DNA from: Hyphomonadaceae bacterium
Lineage (GTDB): Bacteria; Pseudomonadota; Alphaproteobacteria; Caulobacterales; Aquidulcibacteraceae
NCBI GenBank assembly: GCA_009773395.1
Contig: WRPI01000005.1
Span: forward strand, 62,001-126,000
Reading direction: 5' to 3'
DNA length: 64,000 nucleotides
The first letter of the stretch is position 1. Each line of letters starts with the position of its first letter. Of this stretch, positions 17,494 through 25,704 are shown piece after piece. The position numbers were made by a program, and so were the translations under genes. Under the pieces are notes generated by a model, which searched no databases, was not told where the DNA came from, and saw only the letters and a list, made by a program, of their open reading frames with translations.

Positions 17494-18003
17494 ATGCCGA
17501 ATAAGCTTCAATCATTCTTTATTCTGATTTTTAGTTTTTTCATTTTGTTCATGACTGTGGTTGCGCCAATTGAGCTTAGTCATGTGCAAAAAGTGAAAAG
17601 CTGGCAGCGTGTTAATGCGCTTGTGATTGGTGCCGAATATAGGCCCGCAGCTTTTAATAAGAATTCGCAATATTTGGAATTTCGGCTTATGGATTCCGAA
17701 TCTGGCAATGAATTTGTAATTGTTGATGCCCGCCCAGGTGATTTTCCCATAAACGTCAATTTTTTTGGACTCATGGTTTTTGACAGCAATCGCAAGCTGA
17801 TGGATAAATATAAAATTGGCCAACATGTCGAAGTTATCAGATCTCCCGATAAGAGAAAATATTATTTTGAAAGCGGCAATTACTTCCTCATGTCGCTTTT
17901 ATTATTTTTATCTTTGGCTTGGTGGGGGTTCGTGGTTCGGCATATTTTGATATTGCGCGATGTCTCGGCTAACCAATCCCACAAAAAGCCAAAACACTTT
18001 TAA
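17494..18003 (+). CDS. DUF3592-like membrane protein
   Basis: 169 aa with an N-terminal membrane segment (about 7-25), a periplasmic or extracytoplasmic beta-rich middle (VNALVIGAEYRP....YLEFRL.....EFVIVDA.....KYKIGQHVEVIRSPDKRKYYFESG by segments) and a second membrane segment (about 130-152). This matches the layout of DUF3592 proteins. The function is unknown. It is divergent from prs, and its last 35 bp overlap the 3' end of serB on the opposite strand. Confidence 0.7.
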   Translation: MPNKLQSFFILIFSFFILFMTVVAPIELSHVQKVKSWQRVNALVIGAEYRPAAFNKNSQYLEFRLMDSESGNEFVIVDARPGDFPINVNFFGLMVFDSNRKLMDKYKIGQHVEVIRSPDKRKYYFESGNYFLMSLLLFLSLAWWGFVVRHILILRDVSANQSHKKPKHF

Positions 18004-18820
18004 GATTGCCTGAATTTATCCGCGCGGGCGCGCGGGCCGCAACAATTGGTTTCGCCATATAAGCAATGCCAAGGCCGGCGGCTTCAATCATCATCAAATC
18101 ATTCGCGCCATCACCAATGGCAATAGTGTCTTTAATATCAATGTTGTGGGTGGCGCATAAATATTGAAGCCTTGCTAGTTTGGCTTCTTTACCTAATATT
18201 GGTAATTCAACTTCGCCGCTTAATACATTGTTTTCATAAATAAATTCATTGGAATTATCTTCGTCAAAACCTGCCCAATCGCGCACTCTTGAAGTGAAGA
18301 ACTTAAACCCGCCTGAGACTAATGAACAAAAAATACCATTGGTTCTAAGTGCCGCAATTGTTTCCATTGCGCCTTCATTCAATTTCACTCGCTCATCAAA
18401 ACAGCTTTGCAGCGCCTCCACTCCAAGCCCTGATAACATACGAACGCGCTCGGTTAATGCGGCCTCAAAATCAAGCTCGCCTGCCATTGCGCGTTCCGTT
18501 ATTGCCGCAACTTGCGCTTTTTTGCCTGCAAAATCGGCAAGCTCATCAAGGCATTCGCAAGTGATTATGGTGCTGTCCATATCGGCAATAAATAGCTTTT
18601 TGGGGGCAGGGGCGATGGTTGAAAAATCAAGACGCATGTCAGCAAGTTTTTCAAACAGCGCAGCATGAAATATCTCATTTATATTATGACGAATGCGCAA
18701 AACTTTTGCCGATGTTTTGGCAATTTTGGCATTTTCATCAAGCGCATTTATATGCCCCGATGCATCAATCAGCGCCATTTCACCAAAATGCGATACAATT
18801 GTTAAGTTCTGCTCGGCCAA
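17969..18820 (-). CDS. serB: Phosphoserine phosphatase
   Basis: 283 aa. The HAD core starts at FIADMDSTIITCECLDELA (motif I DMDST, about 97-101), continues with LVSGGFKFFTSRV (motif II) and IGDGANDLMMIEAAGLGIAY (motif III). The N-terminal ~85 residues are the ACT-like extension typical of alphaproteobacterial SerB. It catalyses the last step of serine synthesis, which also feeds CysE (43780). The 3' end overlaps the opposite gene by 35 bp; the 5' end is divergent from miaA. Confidence 0.93.
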   Translation of the reverse strand: MAEQNLTIVSHFGEMALIDASGHINALDENAKIAKTSAKVLRIRHNINEIFHAALFEKLADMRLDFSTIAPAPKKLFIADMDSTIITCECLDELADFAGKKAQVAAITERAMAGELDFEAALTERVRMLSGLGVEALQSCFDERVKLNEGAMETIAALRTNGIFCSLVSGGFKFFTSRVRDWAGFDEDNSNEFIYENNVLSGEVELPILGKEAKLARLQYLCATHNIDIKDTIAIGDGANDLMMIEAAGLGIAYMAKPIVAARAPARINSGNLKSVLAFCGIG

Positions 18821-18879
18821 TTTTGATTTCCCATAAATTCATTTGGGCTTTAGCTATTTATGGGCTAGAAGCCAACGCG

Positions 18880-19779
18880 ATGATACAGCCAATTCTCATT
18901 CTCGGCCCGACTGCCTCGGGAAAATCCAAACTTGCGGTGCAAATTGCGCGCGAAATTGGCGGTGAAATTATCAATATGGATAGTATGCAAGTCTATAAGG
19001 ACATTCCGATTTTGTCCGCGCGCCCAACCCCAAGTGAAATGGGCGGCATTGCACACCATCTTTTCGGCCATATTGACGCTGCACATGCCTATTCAACAGG
19101 CGAATATTTGCTTGAGGCCAAAGCCGCGATTGACGAAATATCGGCGCGTGGCAAAACCCCAATTTTAGTCGGCGGCACTGGTCTTTATGCCCATGCTTTA
19201 ACTCAAGGTATGGTGGAAACCCCGCCAGTTCCCGCGCAAATCCGTGCCGCCACGCGCAAATTGGTCGAAACCGATCGGCGCGCCGCACATAATAAATTGT
19301 TAGAAGTGGACCCCGACGCCGCCGCGAGAATTGAAGTTAAGGATGCAATCCGCATATCGCGCGCGCTCGAGGTTTATGAAGCCACCGGCAAATCATTGTC
19401 TGATTGGCACAAAAATCCGCAGCCACCAATTTTGGCGCAGGGCGCTTGGCGTGGGTTTACGTTGGCACCGCCGCGCGAAATTGTCTATGCCAAGATTGAA
19501 GCGCGCTTTCGGGCTATGGCCGAAAATGGCGCTTTGGCCGAGGTTCATGCATTATTAGCGCGAAATCTTGACCAGGGCTTGCCAGCGCTTAAAGCATTGG
19601 GTGTGCCGAGCTTTATTCAATATATGAAATTCGAAATTTCTTTGGACGAAGCAATAGGTCGATCCATCACCGAAACCCGTCAATATGCCAAGCGCCAATA
19701 TAGTTGGATTAATAATCGCGCGGTGGATTGGGAGAAACATGAACTTCCGGTGGGAATATTAAGGCAAATCTCCCATTAG
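18880..19779 (+). CDS. miaA: tRNA dimethylallyltransferase
   Basis: The open frame runs back into serB, but the conserved start is ATG 18880 (MIQPILILGPTASGKSKLA), giving 299 aa. The P-loop is GPTASGKS (about 9-16), followed by IINMDSMQVYKDIPI, VGGTGLYAHAL and R..YAKRQYSWIN near the C-terminus. MiaA adds dimethylallyl to A37 of tRNAs that read UNN codons. It is divergent from serB with 59 bp between starts. No linked hfq is seen. Confidence 0.95.
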   Translation: MIQPILILGPTASGKSKLAVQIAREIGGEIINMDSMQVYKDIPILSARPTPSEMGGIAHHLFGHIDAAHAYSTGEYLLEAKAAIDEISARGKTPILVGGTGLYAHALTQGMVETPPVPAQIRAATRKLVETDRRAAHNKLLEVDPDAAARIEVKDAIRISRALEVYEATGKSLSDWHKNPQPPILAQGAWRGFTLAPPREIVYAKIEARFRAMAENGALAEVHALLARNLDQGLPALKALGVPSFIQYMKFEISLDEAIGRSITETRQYAKRQYSWINNRAVDWEKHELPVGILRQISH

Positions 19780-19820
19780 GACGGATGCCAAGTCTTAGTT
19801 GAAATTCCGCAATTATCAAG

Positions 19821-20372
19821 CTACCGCATTCCAAATTTTATAATTGCTTCTGTGCAGAACGAAACGACAGCAATTGCAATTCTATTCAGTAATTTTTCGG
19901 CATTAAACTCACTTTCGGATTCAGATAGATGAGTATTTTCGTCGTTGATAATTCTCGAAACACATTCTGCGGCCACGGCATCATTTCCTGTTAGATAAAT
20001 CAATTGGCCTTGGAGGTGTTTGACCACAACATTTTCTACAGCAAAGGTGGTTGCAGCGATCGTTTGTTTGCCAAGTAATCCTGTGATCAAGCCAAGTGCC
20101 AAGCCACCAATTCCACAAAGATGATAACTAATGCACTTACGGATGCCATGTATTTCTAGGTATTTTGCGAAAATCTCCCGATGCTCCTTTTCGTGGGATT
20201 CGTATTCGCGCAATTTCTGAAGCTGAATTCGACCGAAAAACCTTCCAAAAACTATTTGCCCGCGATAGATATTAACCGCGCCATTTTCACCTGCGTGATT
20301 AACTTTGATCATTTTTTCTTGAATTGAAGTGGCTGGCCGAAGCATTGCGGTACTGAATTCAAACATGAACAC
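19821..20372 (-). CDS. coq7: COQ7-type demethoxyubiquinone hydroxylase (diiron)
   Basis: 183 aa. Diiron carboxylate ligands are visible: E29 in VNHAGENGAVNIYRGQ, E-K-E-H at 61-64, E113 in AVENVVVKHLQGQL, and DENTH at 144-148. The domain hydroxylates 2-polyprenyl-3-methyl-6-methoxy-benzoquinol in ubiquinone synthesis, as a peripheral membrane protein; an interfacial helix fits GGLALGLITGLLG. A UbiD fragment at the window end is another ubiquinone enzyme. It is convergent with miaA. Confidence 0.88.
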   Translation of the reverse strand: MFMFEFSTAMLRPATSIQEKMIKVNHAGENGAVNIYRGQIVFGRFFGRIQLQKLREYESHEKEHREIFAKYLEIHGIRKCISYHLCGIGGLALGLITGLLGKQTIAATTFAVENVVVKHLQGQLIYLTGNDAVAAECVSRIINDENTHLSESESEFNAEKLLNRIAIAVVSFCTEAIIKFGMR

Positions 20373-20504
20373 ACATTATCACGAACTTGCGATGAAGAAA
20401 TCAAAAATAACAAATTTAAGAACTATTGAAGCGAAGAGAAATATTATTGGAACAAATTGACGAAAAATCGCGTTTGCAAGCTGTTTTGTCGCGCATATAA
20501 GGGC

Positions 20505-20533
20505 TTGACGTGCCGCGCGCGCAATAATATTGC
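20505..20533 (+). promoter_or_regulatory. Candidate ilvB promoter
   Basis: TTGACG (20505-20510), 17 bp, then TATTGC (20528-20533). Transcription would begin about 20540, at or next to the leader peptide ATG. The -10 box is imperfect, but its position relative to the leader peptide is convincing. Confidence 0.5.
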
Positions 20534-20540
20534 TTCTGGG

Positions 20541-20588
20541 ATGAAAATGAAAAACAATGTCGTAGTACTAGTGGGCGCAAGTCTCTGA
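20541..20588 (+). CDS. ilvL: ilv leader peptide (15 aa, attenuation)
   Basis: ATG 20541 encodes MKMKNNVVVLVGASL and stops at 20586-20588; an internal ATG at 20547 gives 13 aa and has GGGA five bases upstream. Five consecutive codons are Val-Val-Val-Leu-Val, exactly the branched-chain residues whose scarcity should stall the ribosome. It is followed by an RNA hairpin and then a terminator before ilvB. The peptide itself needs no function. The arrangement is classic for attenuation control of branched-chain amino acid synthesis. Confidence 0.85.
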   Translation: MKMKNNVVVLVGASL

Positions 20589-20642
20589 AATTTGGTTTCA
20601 GGGATTGCGTAAAAATTGGGGCTTTGAAGCCCCATTTTTTTT
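20583..20642 (+). terminator. ilvB attenuator: upstream hairpin plus terminator
   Basis: First hairpin: CTGAAA, five-base loop, TTTCAG (20585-20601), starting at the leader stop codon. Second: GGGGCTTTGAAGCCCC (20618-20633) followed by ATTTTTTTT, an intrinsic terminator that ends 20 bp before the ilvB ATG. The alternative (antiterminator) pairing is not obvious by eye, but the position of terminator and leader peptide supports attenuation by Val/Leu tRNA charging. Confidence 0.85.
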
Positions 20643-20662
20643 GGAAATTTTGAGGATATAAA

Positions 20663-22441
20663 ATGGCAAAGTCCAAAGACGAAAAAATAGGCCAGCAAAT
20701 GTCGGGCGCGGAAATAATTGTAAATGCATTGCGTGAGCAAGGCGTGGACACTATTTTTGGTTACCCCGGCGGTGCAGTTTTGCCAATTTATGATGCGCTA
20801 TATGGCCAGAATGACATCCACCATGTTCTAGTGCGCCATGAACAGGGCGCAGCACATATGGGCGAGGGCTATGCCCGATCCACAGGCAAATGCGGCGTAG
20901 TTTTGGTGACTTCGGGCCCCGGTGTAACCAATGCCATCACTGGTATTGTGGATGCGCTTTTGGACAGCATTCCCTTGGTAGTTTTGTGCGGCCAAGTGCC
21001 AACCCATTTAATCGGCACCGATGCTTTTCAAGAATGTGACACAACGGGCCTAACGCGCTCGGCGGCCAAGCATAATTATTTGGTGAAGTCAGTTGAGGAA
21101 CTTGAAGGCGTAATTCACGAGGCGTTTCATATTGCAACATCGGGCCGCCCAGGCCCAGTGGTGATTGATATTCCCAAAGACATCCAATTTAAGAGCCATG
21201 TTTATGCAGGCAAAGCCGCCAGTCTGCCATTTGATTACAAACCGCAAATGAAGCCGCACGGACGCGCAATTGAAATGGCAATTGCCTTGCTTGCCAAGGC
21301 CAAAAAGCCAATAATTTATTCGGGCGGCGGGGTTATTAATGCTGGCAATGGCGCTTCCAAGGCGTTGCGCGAATTGGTGAAATTGACCGATTTCCCGATT
21401 ACTTCCACCCTTATGGGGCTTGGGGCATATCCCGCAAGTGGGAAAAATTGGCTCGGAATGTTGGGTATGCATGGCTCCAACGAAGCTAATATGGCAATGC
21501 ATGATTGCGATGTAATGCTTTGTATTGGTGCAAGATTTGATGATAGAGTGACGGGGCGTTTGGACGCTTTTTCGCCCAATTCGAAAAAAATCCATATTGA
21601 TATTGAACCATCAAGCATCAATAAAAACGTGCATGTTGATATTGGTATTGTTTGTGATGCCGGCAATGGCATTGAAGCGCTTATTGAGGCTTGGGACAAA
21701 AACCACGCGAAGCGTCCGAGCCTTGATAATTGGTGGCAGCAAATTGAAGGTTGGCGCGCGCGCAATTCATTTGGCTATAAAAATTCGGACGAAATAATCA
21801 TTCCGCAATATGCGATTGAGCGTCTGTATGAACTTACCAAACACCGGAAACCCTATATCACCACTGAAGTTGGCTTGCACCAAATGTGGGCCGCGCAACA
21901 TTTCCATTTTGATGATCCCAACCACTGGATGACATCGGGCGGGCTTGGCACAATGGGCTATGGCCTACCTGCTGCAATAGGTGTGCAGGCCGCGCACCCA
22001 GGTGAATTGGTGATTGATATTGCCGGCGATGCCAGCGTGCAAATGACGATGCAAGAAATGGCCTGCGCCATTCAATATGAATTGCCAGTGAAAATCTTCA
22101 TCCTCAATAATGAATGGATGGGCATGGTGCGCCAATGGCAACAGCTTTTGCACGGTGAGCGTTATAGCCATTCCTATTCCCACTCATTACCCGATTTCGT
22201 AAAAATGGCAGAAGCCTTCGGTTGCCTCGGTCTGCGCATTGATAAACCGAGCGAATTAGACGCCAAAATCCAACAAATGCTCGATTACAACGGCCCAGTT
22301 TTGGTTGATTGCCGAGTAAGCAAAATCGAAAACTGCTTCCCAATGATACCGTCAGGCGCAGCCCACAACGAAATGCTATTCGGCGATGATGGCAAGGATT
22401 TAGGGACAGCGATTGATGACAAAGGAAAGCAATTGGTTTAG
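20663..22441 (+). CDS. ilvB: Acetolactate synthase, catalytic (large) subunit
   Basis: 592 aa ThDP enzyme; first step of valine/leucine and isoleucine synthesis. Motifs: FGYPGGAVLPIYDAL (with the G-Y-P-G-G start of the Pyr domain), a conserved Glu in ARHEQGAAHMGEGYAR-like text (VRHEQGAAHMAEGYA in others), and the ThDP motif IAGDASVQMT...LNNEWMGMV. The start has GAGGAT upstream. It is controlled by a leader peptide and attenuator. The regulatory subunit ilvN normally follows directly, but here it lies 3.7 kb downstream. Confidence 0.97.
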   Translation: MAKSKDEKIGQQMSGAEIIVNALREQGVDTIFGYPGGAVLPIYDALYGQNDIHHVLVRHEQGAAHMGEGYARSTGKCGVVLVTSGPGVTNAITGIVDALLDSIPLVVLCGQVPTHLIGTDAFQECDTTGLTRSAAKHNYLVKSVEELEGVIHEAFHIATSGRPGPVVIDIPKDIQFKSHVYAGKAASLPFDYKPQMKPHGRAIEMAIALLAKAKKPIIYSGGGVINAGNGASKALRELVKLTDFPITSTLMGLGAYPASGKNWLGMLGMHGSNEANMAMHDCDVMLCIGARFDDRVTGRLDAFSPNSKKIHIDIEPSSINKNVHVDIGIVCDAGNGIEALIEAWDKNHAKRPSLDNWWQQIEGWRARNSFGYKNSDEIIIPQYAIERLYELTKHRKPYITTEVGLHQMWAAQHFHFDDPNHWMTSGGLGTMGYGLPAAIGVQAAHPGELVIDIAGDASVQMTMQEMACAIQYELPVKIFILNNEWMGMVRQWQQLLHGERYSHSYSHSLPDFVKMAEAFGCLGLRIDKPSELDAKIQQMLDYNGPVLVDCRVSKIENCFPMIPSGAAHNEMLFGDDGKDLGTAIDDKGKQLV

Positions 22442-22450
22442 ATTTAGTTC

Positions 22451-23053
22451 ATGACCCTCGACCCCAATTCCATTTCCCTTGCGGCGCTAATCGTTTCCGC
22501 AATTGCCATTATTGCGTCCATTTATTCGGCGTTGCGGCAAGAGCATTTGTCAAAAACCGAAATCAAGCTGCAACGCGATACGGATTTGTTGAAATGGGGT
22601 GCTGATTGCGTGCGTATTTTGCAAGAAATGATCGAGTTCACTTTTCGTATTCAACACGACACCGAAGACGAATTGGCCGAAATCCGCACTAATTTATTGT
22701 CCGAAGTTTCGGTTTTGATTGATATTGGTCGTTGGTATTTGCCAAACCTTATCAACAGCAACCAACCCCATGAAAGGCAGGCGGCATATAAAGGCTATCG
22801 CCCTATCGCTATTGATGCGCTTTTATATTCCTACCGAGTGTTCAAAAGTTTCGATTTTAAGGAGAAAGACCGCGTCAATGATTTGCGCCAATATCTCGTA
22901 ACCGCAAAGCGCGAATTCGTGTCACAAATTCAAACAACAGTGGACCCCGCGCGCCTTATGGCAGCAACCGGGGAGAAACCGAATTATCCCAAATGGATGC
23001 ACCCAAAAGAGCTGTTGCCAAAACGCTATCAAGATGACGGAGCCGAGCAATGA
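22451..23053 (+). CDS. Hypothetical protein with N-terminal membrane segment
   Basis: 200 aa, starting 10 bp after the ilvB stop. A membrane segment at about 9-28 (LAALIVSAIAIIASIYSAL) is followed by a long, mostly helical cytoplasmic-looking region rich in charged residues (LSKTEIKLQRDTDLLKWGAD onward). No motif is recognised. It overlaps the 23050 gene by ATGA, so it is in one unit with the next two genes and possibly ilvB. Confidence 0.6.
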   Translation: MTLDPNSISLAALIVSAIAIIASIYSALRQEHLSKTEIKLQRDTDLLKWGADCVRILQEMIEFTFRIQHDTEDELAEIRTNLLSEVSVLIDIGRWYLPNLINSNQPHERQAAYKGYRPIAIDALLYSYRVFKSFDFKEKDRVNDLRQYLVTAKREFVSQIQTTVDPARLMAATGEKPNYPKWMHPKELLPKRYQDDGAEQ

Positions 23054-23598
23054 ACGGCTTCCGACTTGTCGTCAAAATGCTTGCTGGCTTGATTTGTTTT
23101 GCGATTGTTGGCGCAGCAAGTGAAGGCGAAGAAAGGGCTTTAGTCAAAGATAAAGGTGGGTGGTTTTCATCTGTGGGCGAAACCTCGCTTAGTGAGTCGC
23201 CAGATACTCGAGATGAAATTTTGTTTTTTTATGCTGAAACTGTCCCTTATAGGGCTTGGGTATTTCGAATAGTAAAAGCCGAGCAAGCGTTCGTTGAGAC
23301 CAGCACGTTTACTGAAATGGGAGGGCCACATTATGGTGTTATCACTGGCGGACCGCTGGCAAGACTGGAAAAGACAACGACTCGAAAATTATTATCCCAG
23401 CCAGAAGCAAATGAATTGTTTGACATGGCAATTTCGACTAAAATGACCGAAGAAGAAATTCAAAGTCGTAGATATTGTACCTCGCATGTGGTTTTTTATT
23501 TTGAGGCTCGCAGGGAAAATACAATAAGCAATTGGGGTGTGAACCCGTGCGGCTCACAAAGGTTTTTTAATTTTATTGACAGGGTTCAAATGCAATGA
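23050..23598 (+). CDS. Hypothetical exported protein
   Basis: 182 aa. An N-terminal signal sequence (about 1-23, VVKMLAGLICFAIVGAAS) precedes a soluble domain without recognisable motif; two Cys (RYCTSH and NPCGSQ) could form a disulfide. It overlaps the genes on both sides by ATGA, so three genes (22451, 23050, 23595) are tightly coupled. Confidence 0.6.
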   Translation: MNGFRLVVKMLAGLICFAIVGAASEGEERALVKDKGGWFSSVGETSLSESPDTRDEILFFYAETVPYRAWVFRIVKAEQAFVETSTFTEMGGPHYGVITGGPLARLEKTTTRKLLSQPEANELFDMAISTKMTEEEIQSRRYCTSHVVFYFEARRENTISNWGVNPCGSQRFFNFIDRVQMQ

Positions 23599-23948
23599 CA
23601 GACGCAAAAACATTCGCCCAAAAATGGATTGATGATTGGAATTCGCATCACCTCCATAATATTTTGGAACATTATGCCGAGGATTTGGAGTTTCACTCGC
23701 CCAAAGTCGCCATATATTCCGAAGGCAAAAAGACCCATTTTACGAGCCGCGCGGAACTGCGCCCTTATTTTGCGCGCGCCCTAACCAATCGCCCAAATTT
23801 GTGCTTTGAGCTTATTCATGTCGCCCAAGACGCAAGAGGTATTGCCATTGTTTACAAGAATGATGTTGACGCAATTGGCGTTGAAATAATGAATTTGGAC
23901 CCGCAAGGCCGTGTAATAAAAGCGCGGGTTTTATATGGCGCGCCTTGA
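23595..23948 (+). CDS. NTF2/SnoaL-like domain protein
   Basis: 117 aa single-domain protein with the SnoaL/NTF2 pattern: helix WIDDWNSHHLHNILEHYAED (WN..D...L..Y.DD), F.SPK, R..L..YF..AL, and beta strands ending in GRVIKARVLY. Such proteins may be small-molecule enzymes or binding proteins; no catalytic residue can be assigned. Coupled by ATGA to the preceding exported protein. Confidence 0.78.
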   Translation: MTDAKTFAQKWIDDWNSHHLHNILEHYAEDLEFHSPKVAIYSEGKKTHFTSRAELRPYFARALTNRPNLCFELIHVAQDARGIAIVYKNDVDAIGVEIMNLDPQGRVIKARVLYGAP

Positions 23949-23955
23949 AGTTATT

Positions 23956-24573
23956 TTAATGCTTGTGCTGATCTGATGTTGTCGGCTGTGGCGCGGCTTG
24001 GACGCCTCCAGAATCCATTTTGTGTTGGTTCGAAACATCAAAGCAATTTTCGCCATTTGTAGCCTCGATCGCAATTTTCTTTTGTTGAGACGACATTTCA
24101 CCACCAGTTTTCATTTGGGTGCTCATTTTTTCTTGATTTGAAGTGCTCATTTTTTGGTGATGTGCTGACATATCCATTTTATGCTGATGCGACATTGCAT
24201 CCATTTTCATTTGGTCGCACCGCATGGTTTCTTTGTGCTGAGAAGATGTGCGTTCACCAGTTTCGGTCGCCACGCCTTGCGCTTTGCCGCCACCAGTTTG
24301 ATATTTAATAGCGTTGCTTTCTTCGGTTTGGTGCTTATGTTGATTTGCCTCGATTTCGACTTTAATATGTTGTCCAGTGGCGCGGGCAAGCGAATCCGTG
24401 GAAGTTTTTGGCGTAATTTTCGAAGCCTCGGTTGAAGGACTCGTCCCTGTTGCGGATGGCGCATTTGTGGTTTGCGCGTTCGCCTGAATGCCCAACGCCA
24501 AAGTCAAACTCGCTGTCGCAGCGAGAATAGCGCTCGCTTTACCGATATTGTGGTTTGTTGCGGATTTTTCCAT
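23956..24573 (-). CDS. His/Met/Gln-rich periplasmic protein
   Basis: 205 aa. A Sec signal peptide (about 1-33, ending GIQANAQ) is followed by a Thr/Ser-rich linker and a low-complexity region dominated by QHK, HQH, MDM, MKM and HH clusters (for example MSHQHKMDMSAHHQKMSTSN), ending SDQHKH. Such composition suggests metal (Cu, Ni, Zn) binding in the periplasm, but no known chaperone domain is seen. It overlaps no neighbour and is encoded directly downstream (minus strand) of the YkgJ-type protein, which itself has metal-binding Cys. Confidence 0.65.
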   Translation of the reverse strand: MEKSATNHNIGKASAILAATASLTLALGIQANAQTTNAPSATGTSPSTEASKITPKTSTDSLARATGQHIKVEIEANQHKHQTEESNAIKYQTGGGKAQGVATETGERTSSQHKETMRCDQMKMDAMSHQHKMDMSAHHQKMSTSNQEKMSTQMKTGGEMSSQQKKIAIEATNGENCFDVSNQHKMDSGGVQAAPQPTTSDQHKH

Positions 24574-24574
24574 C

Positions 24575-25207
24575 TCATACCTCCTTCAGAAGATTATTCA
24601 AAATCTCGAGGTGTAAAGTCGCACGCTCTGCCACATTTTGCGATTGGTCAAATGAATTAATATTACCATATCGTCCAATTACAGCATCAATATTCAATAA
24701 ATCATCATATTCGAATAATTCGCCATTTTCATCGAGGCCATCAGCATAATCGCGCGCTTTGCAATACCATTTGAAATAAGCATCAGCAAAGCTAGCAAAT
24801 TCCACTACGCCTTGGTCTTCAATATAATCCTGCACCACGCCGCGCTTACCGTATTTGCCGTTTGGCATTGGGTTCCAAACCGGGTTTGAGTAATAAACTT
24901 TGCCGTTTTCAGTGATGTGGCGGCCAAGCGGAAAAATGCGGCAGACCAGTGGCCTGTCGGCATGAACTTCGCAGCCGCCAGCACCAAGAAAAACGCAGCT
25001 TCCATCACTTTTTTGTTTCAGAAAAACCCCATCGATTGTGTGCTCAGCGCGAAATGCGGCGAAACCAGTTTTACAGCTTGCGGCAAGTCGAGCGATTTCA
25101 TAAGGGTTGACCTGGATTTTCTTATTGACGCAACAAGCCGAACAACGGGTGCAAGCATATGAGAAAGCACTGTTTGCATTCAGTTTTTTCGCGGGTTTAT
25201 TCGGCAT
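24575..25207 (-). CDS. YkgJ-family cysteine-cluster protein
   Basis: 210 aa. The N-terminal cluster C-x2-C-x2-CC (C19, C22, C25, C26) and later GGCEVHADRPLVCRIFPLGRH fit the UPF0153/YkgJ zinc-or-iron-chelating family. It is probably cytoplasmic. The stop codon is one base from the start of the His/Met-rich gene at 24573, so the two are likely one operon. Substrate and role are unknown. Confidence 0.85.
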   Translation of the reverse strand: MPNKPAKKLNANSAFSYACTRCSACCVNKKIQVNPYEIARLAASCKTGFAAFRAEHTIDGVFLKQKSDGSCVFLGAGGCEVHADRPLVCRIFPLGRHITENGKVYYSNPVWNPMPNGKYGKRGVVQDYIEDQGVVEFASFADAYFKWYCKARDYADGLDENGELFEYDDLLNIDAVIGRYGNINSFDQSQNVAERATLHLEILNNLLKEV

Positions 25208-25239
25208 TGTCTCTCGGACAGCTCCTAGCTATTATTACC

Positions 25240-25338
25240 CTAGCGCGGTCTGCGTTTAGTTGTCACTAAACGCCCGCGCTAGTTAGTTTCTTGGTCGCGC
25301 ATTTTTGCTTATTAAGTTGAAGCAACTTAAACGCAATG
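25240..25338 (-). repeat. Dispersed 99-bp hairpin repeat, copy 2
   Basis: The minus-strand sequence matches copy 1 (6043-6141) over its whole 99 bp, with few differences: CATTGCGTTTAAGTTG, AACTTAATAAGC.AAAATGCGCG, ACCAAGAAA, and the closing hairpin CTAGCGCGG...CCGCGCTAG with inner arms GCGTTTAGT/ACTAAACGC. Several stem differences are compensatory or keep pairing. It lies between divergent genes (24575 gene and the AbrB-like antitoxin). Confidence 0.8.
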
Positions 25339-25431
25339 CCCTCTATCACAGAATAAACCCTCAGTCATTTTCCATTTCTAACTCGACACCTGAGCCGTCT
25401 TACTGTAGTCTTACCTTGAGAGGTTTTAGCA

Positions 25432-25704
25432 ATGACCAAAGCAACATTTTCATCCAAGGGGCAAATTGTCATTCCCAAGGAATTGCGCGATGAAAAAGGC
25501 ATTGTCGCGGGCGTTATTGCCGATGCGGTTAATCACCCCGAAGGTATTTTGCTTAGAATTGAAACCACAAGAAATAAACACCCTATTTCTGAACTATTTG
25601 GGATAATGGACAAATATAAATTGAATAGGTCGGTTAGCGTTGAAGAAATGAACGAGGCAATAAGTGAGGCTGTTGTCGAACGATATGAACGTTCAAGAAA
25701 ATGA
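25432..25704 (+). CDS. vapB: AbrB/MazE-type antitoxin (VapB-like)
   Basis: 90 aa. The N-terminal swapped-hairpin domain starts ATFSSKGQIVIPKELRDEKGI, the AbrB/SpoVT signature; the C-terminal helix (SVEEMNEAISEAVVERYERS) would bind the toxin. Ribosome binding site GAGAGG. It overlaps vapC by ATGA, the usual antitoxin-first arrangement with autoregulation. It is inserted between ilvB and ilvN. Confidence 0.9.
   Translation: MTKATFSSKGQIVIPKELRDEKGIVAGVIADAVNHPEGILLRIETTRNKHPISELFGIMDKYKLNRSVSVEEMNEAISEAVVERYERSRK

Noticed and set aside
18619-18879. Upstream extension of the miaA frame
   Set aside because: It overlaps serB antisense and adds 87 residues before the conserved MiaA N-terminus.
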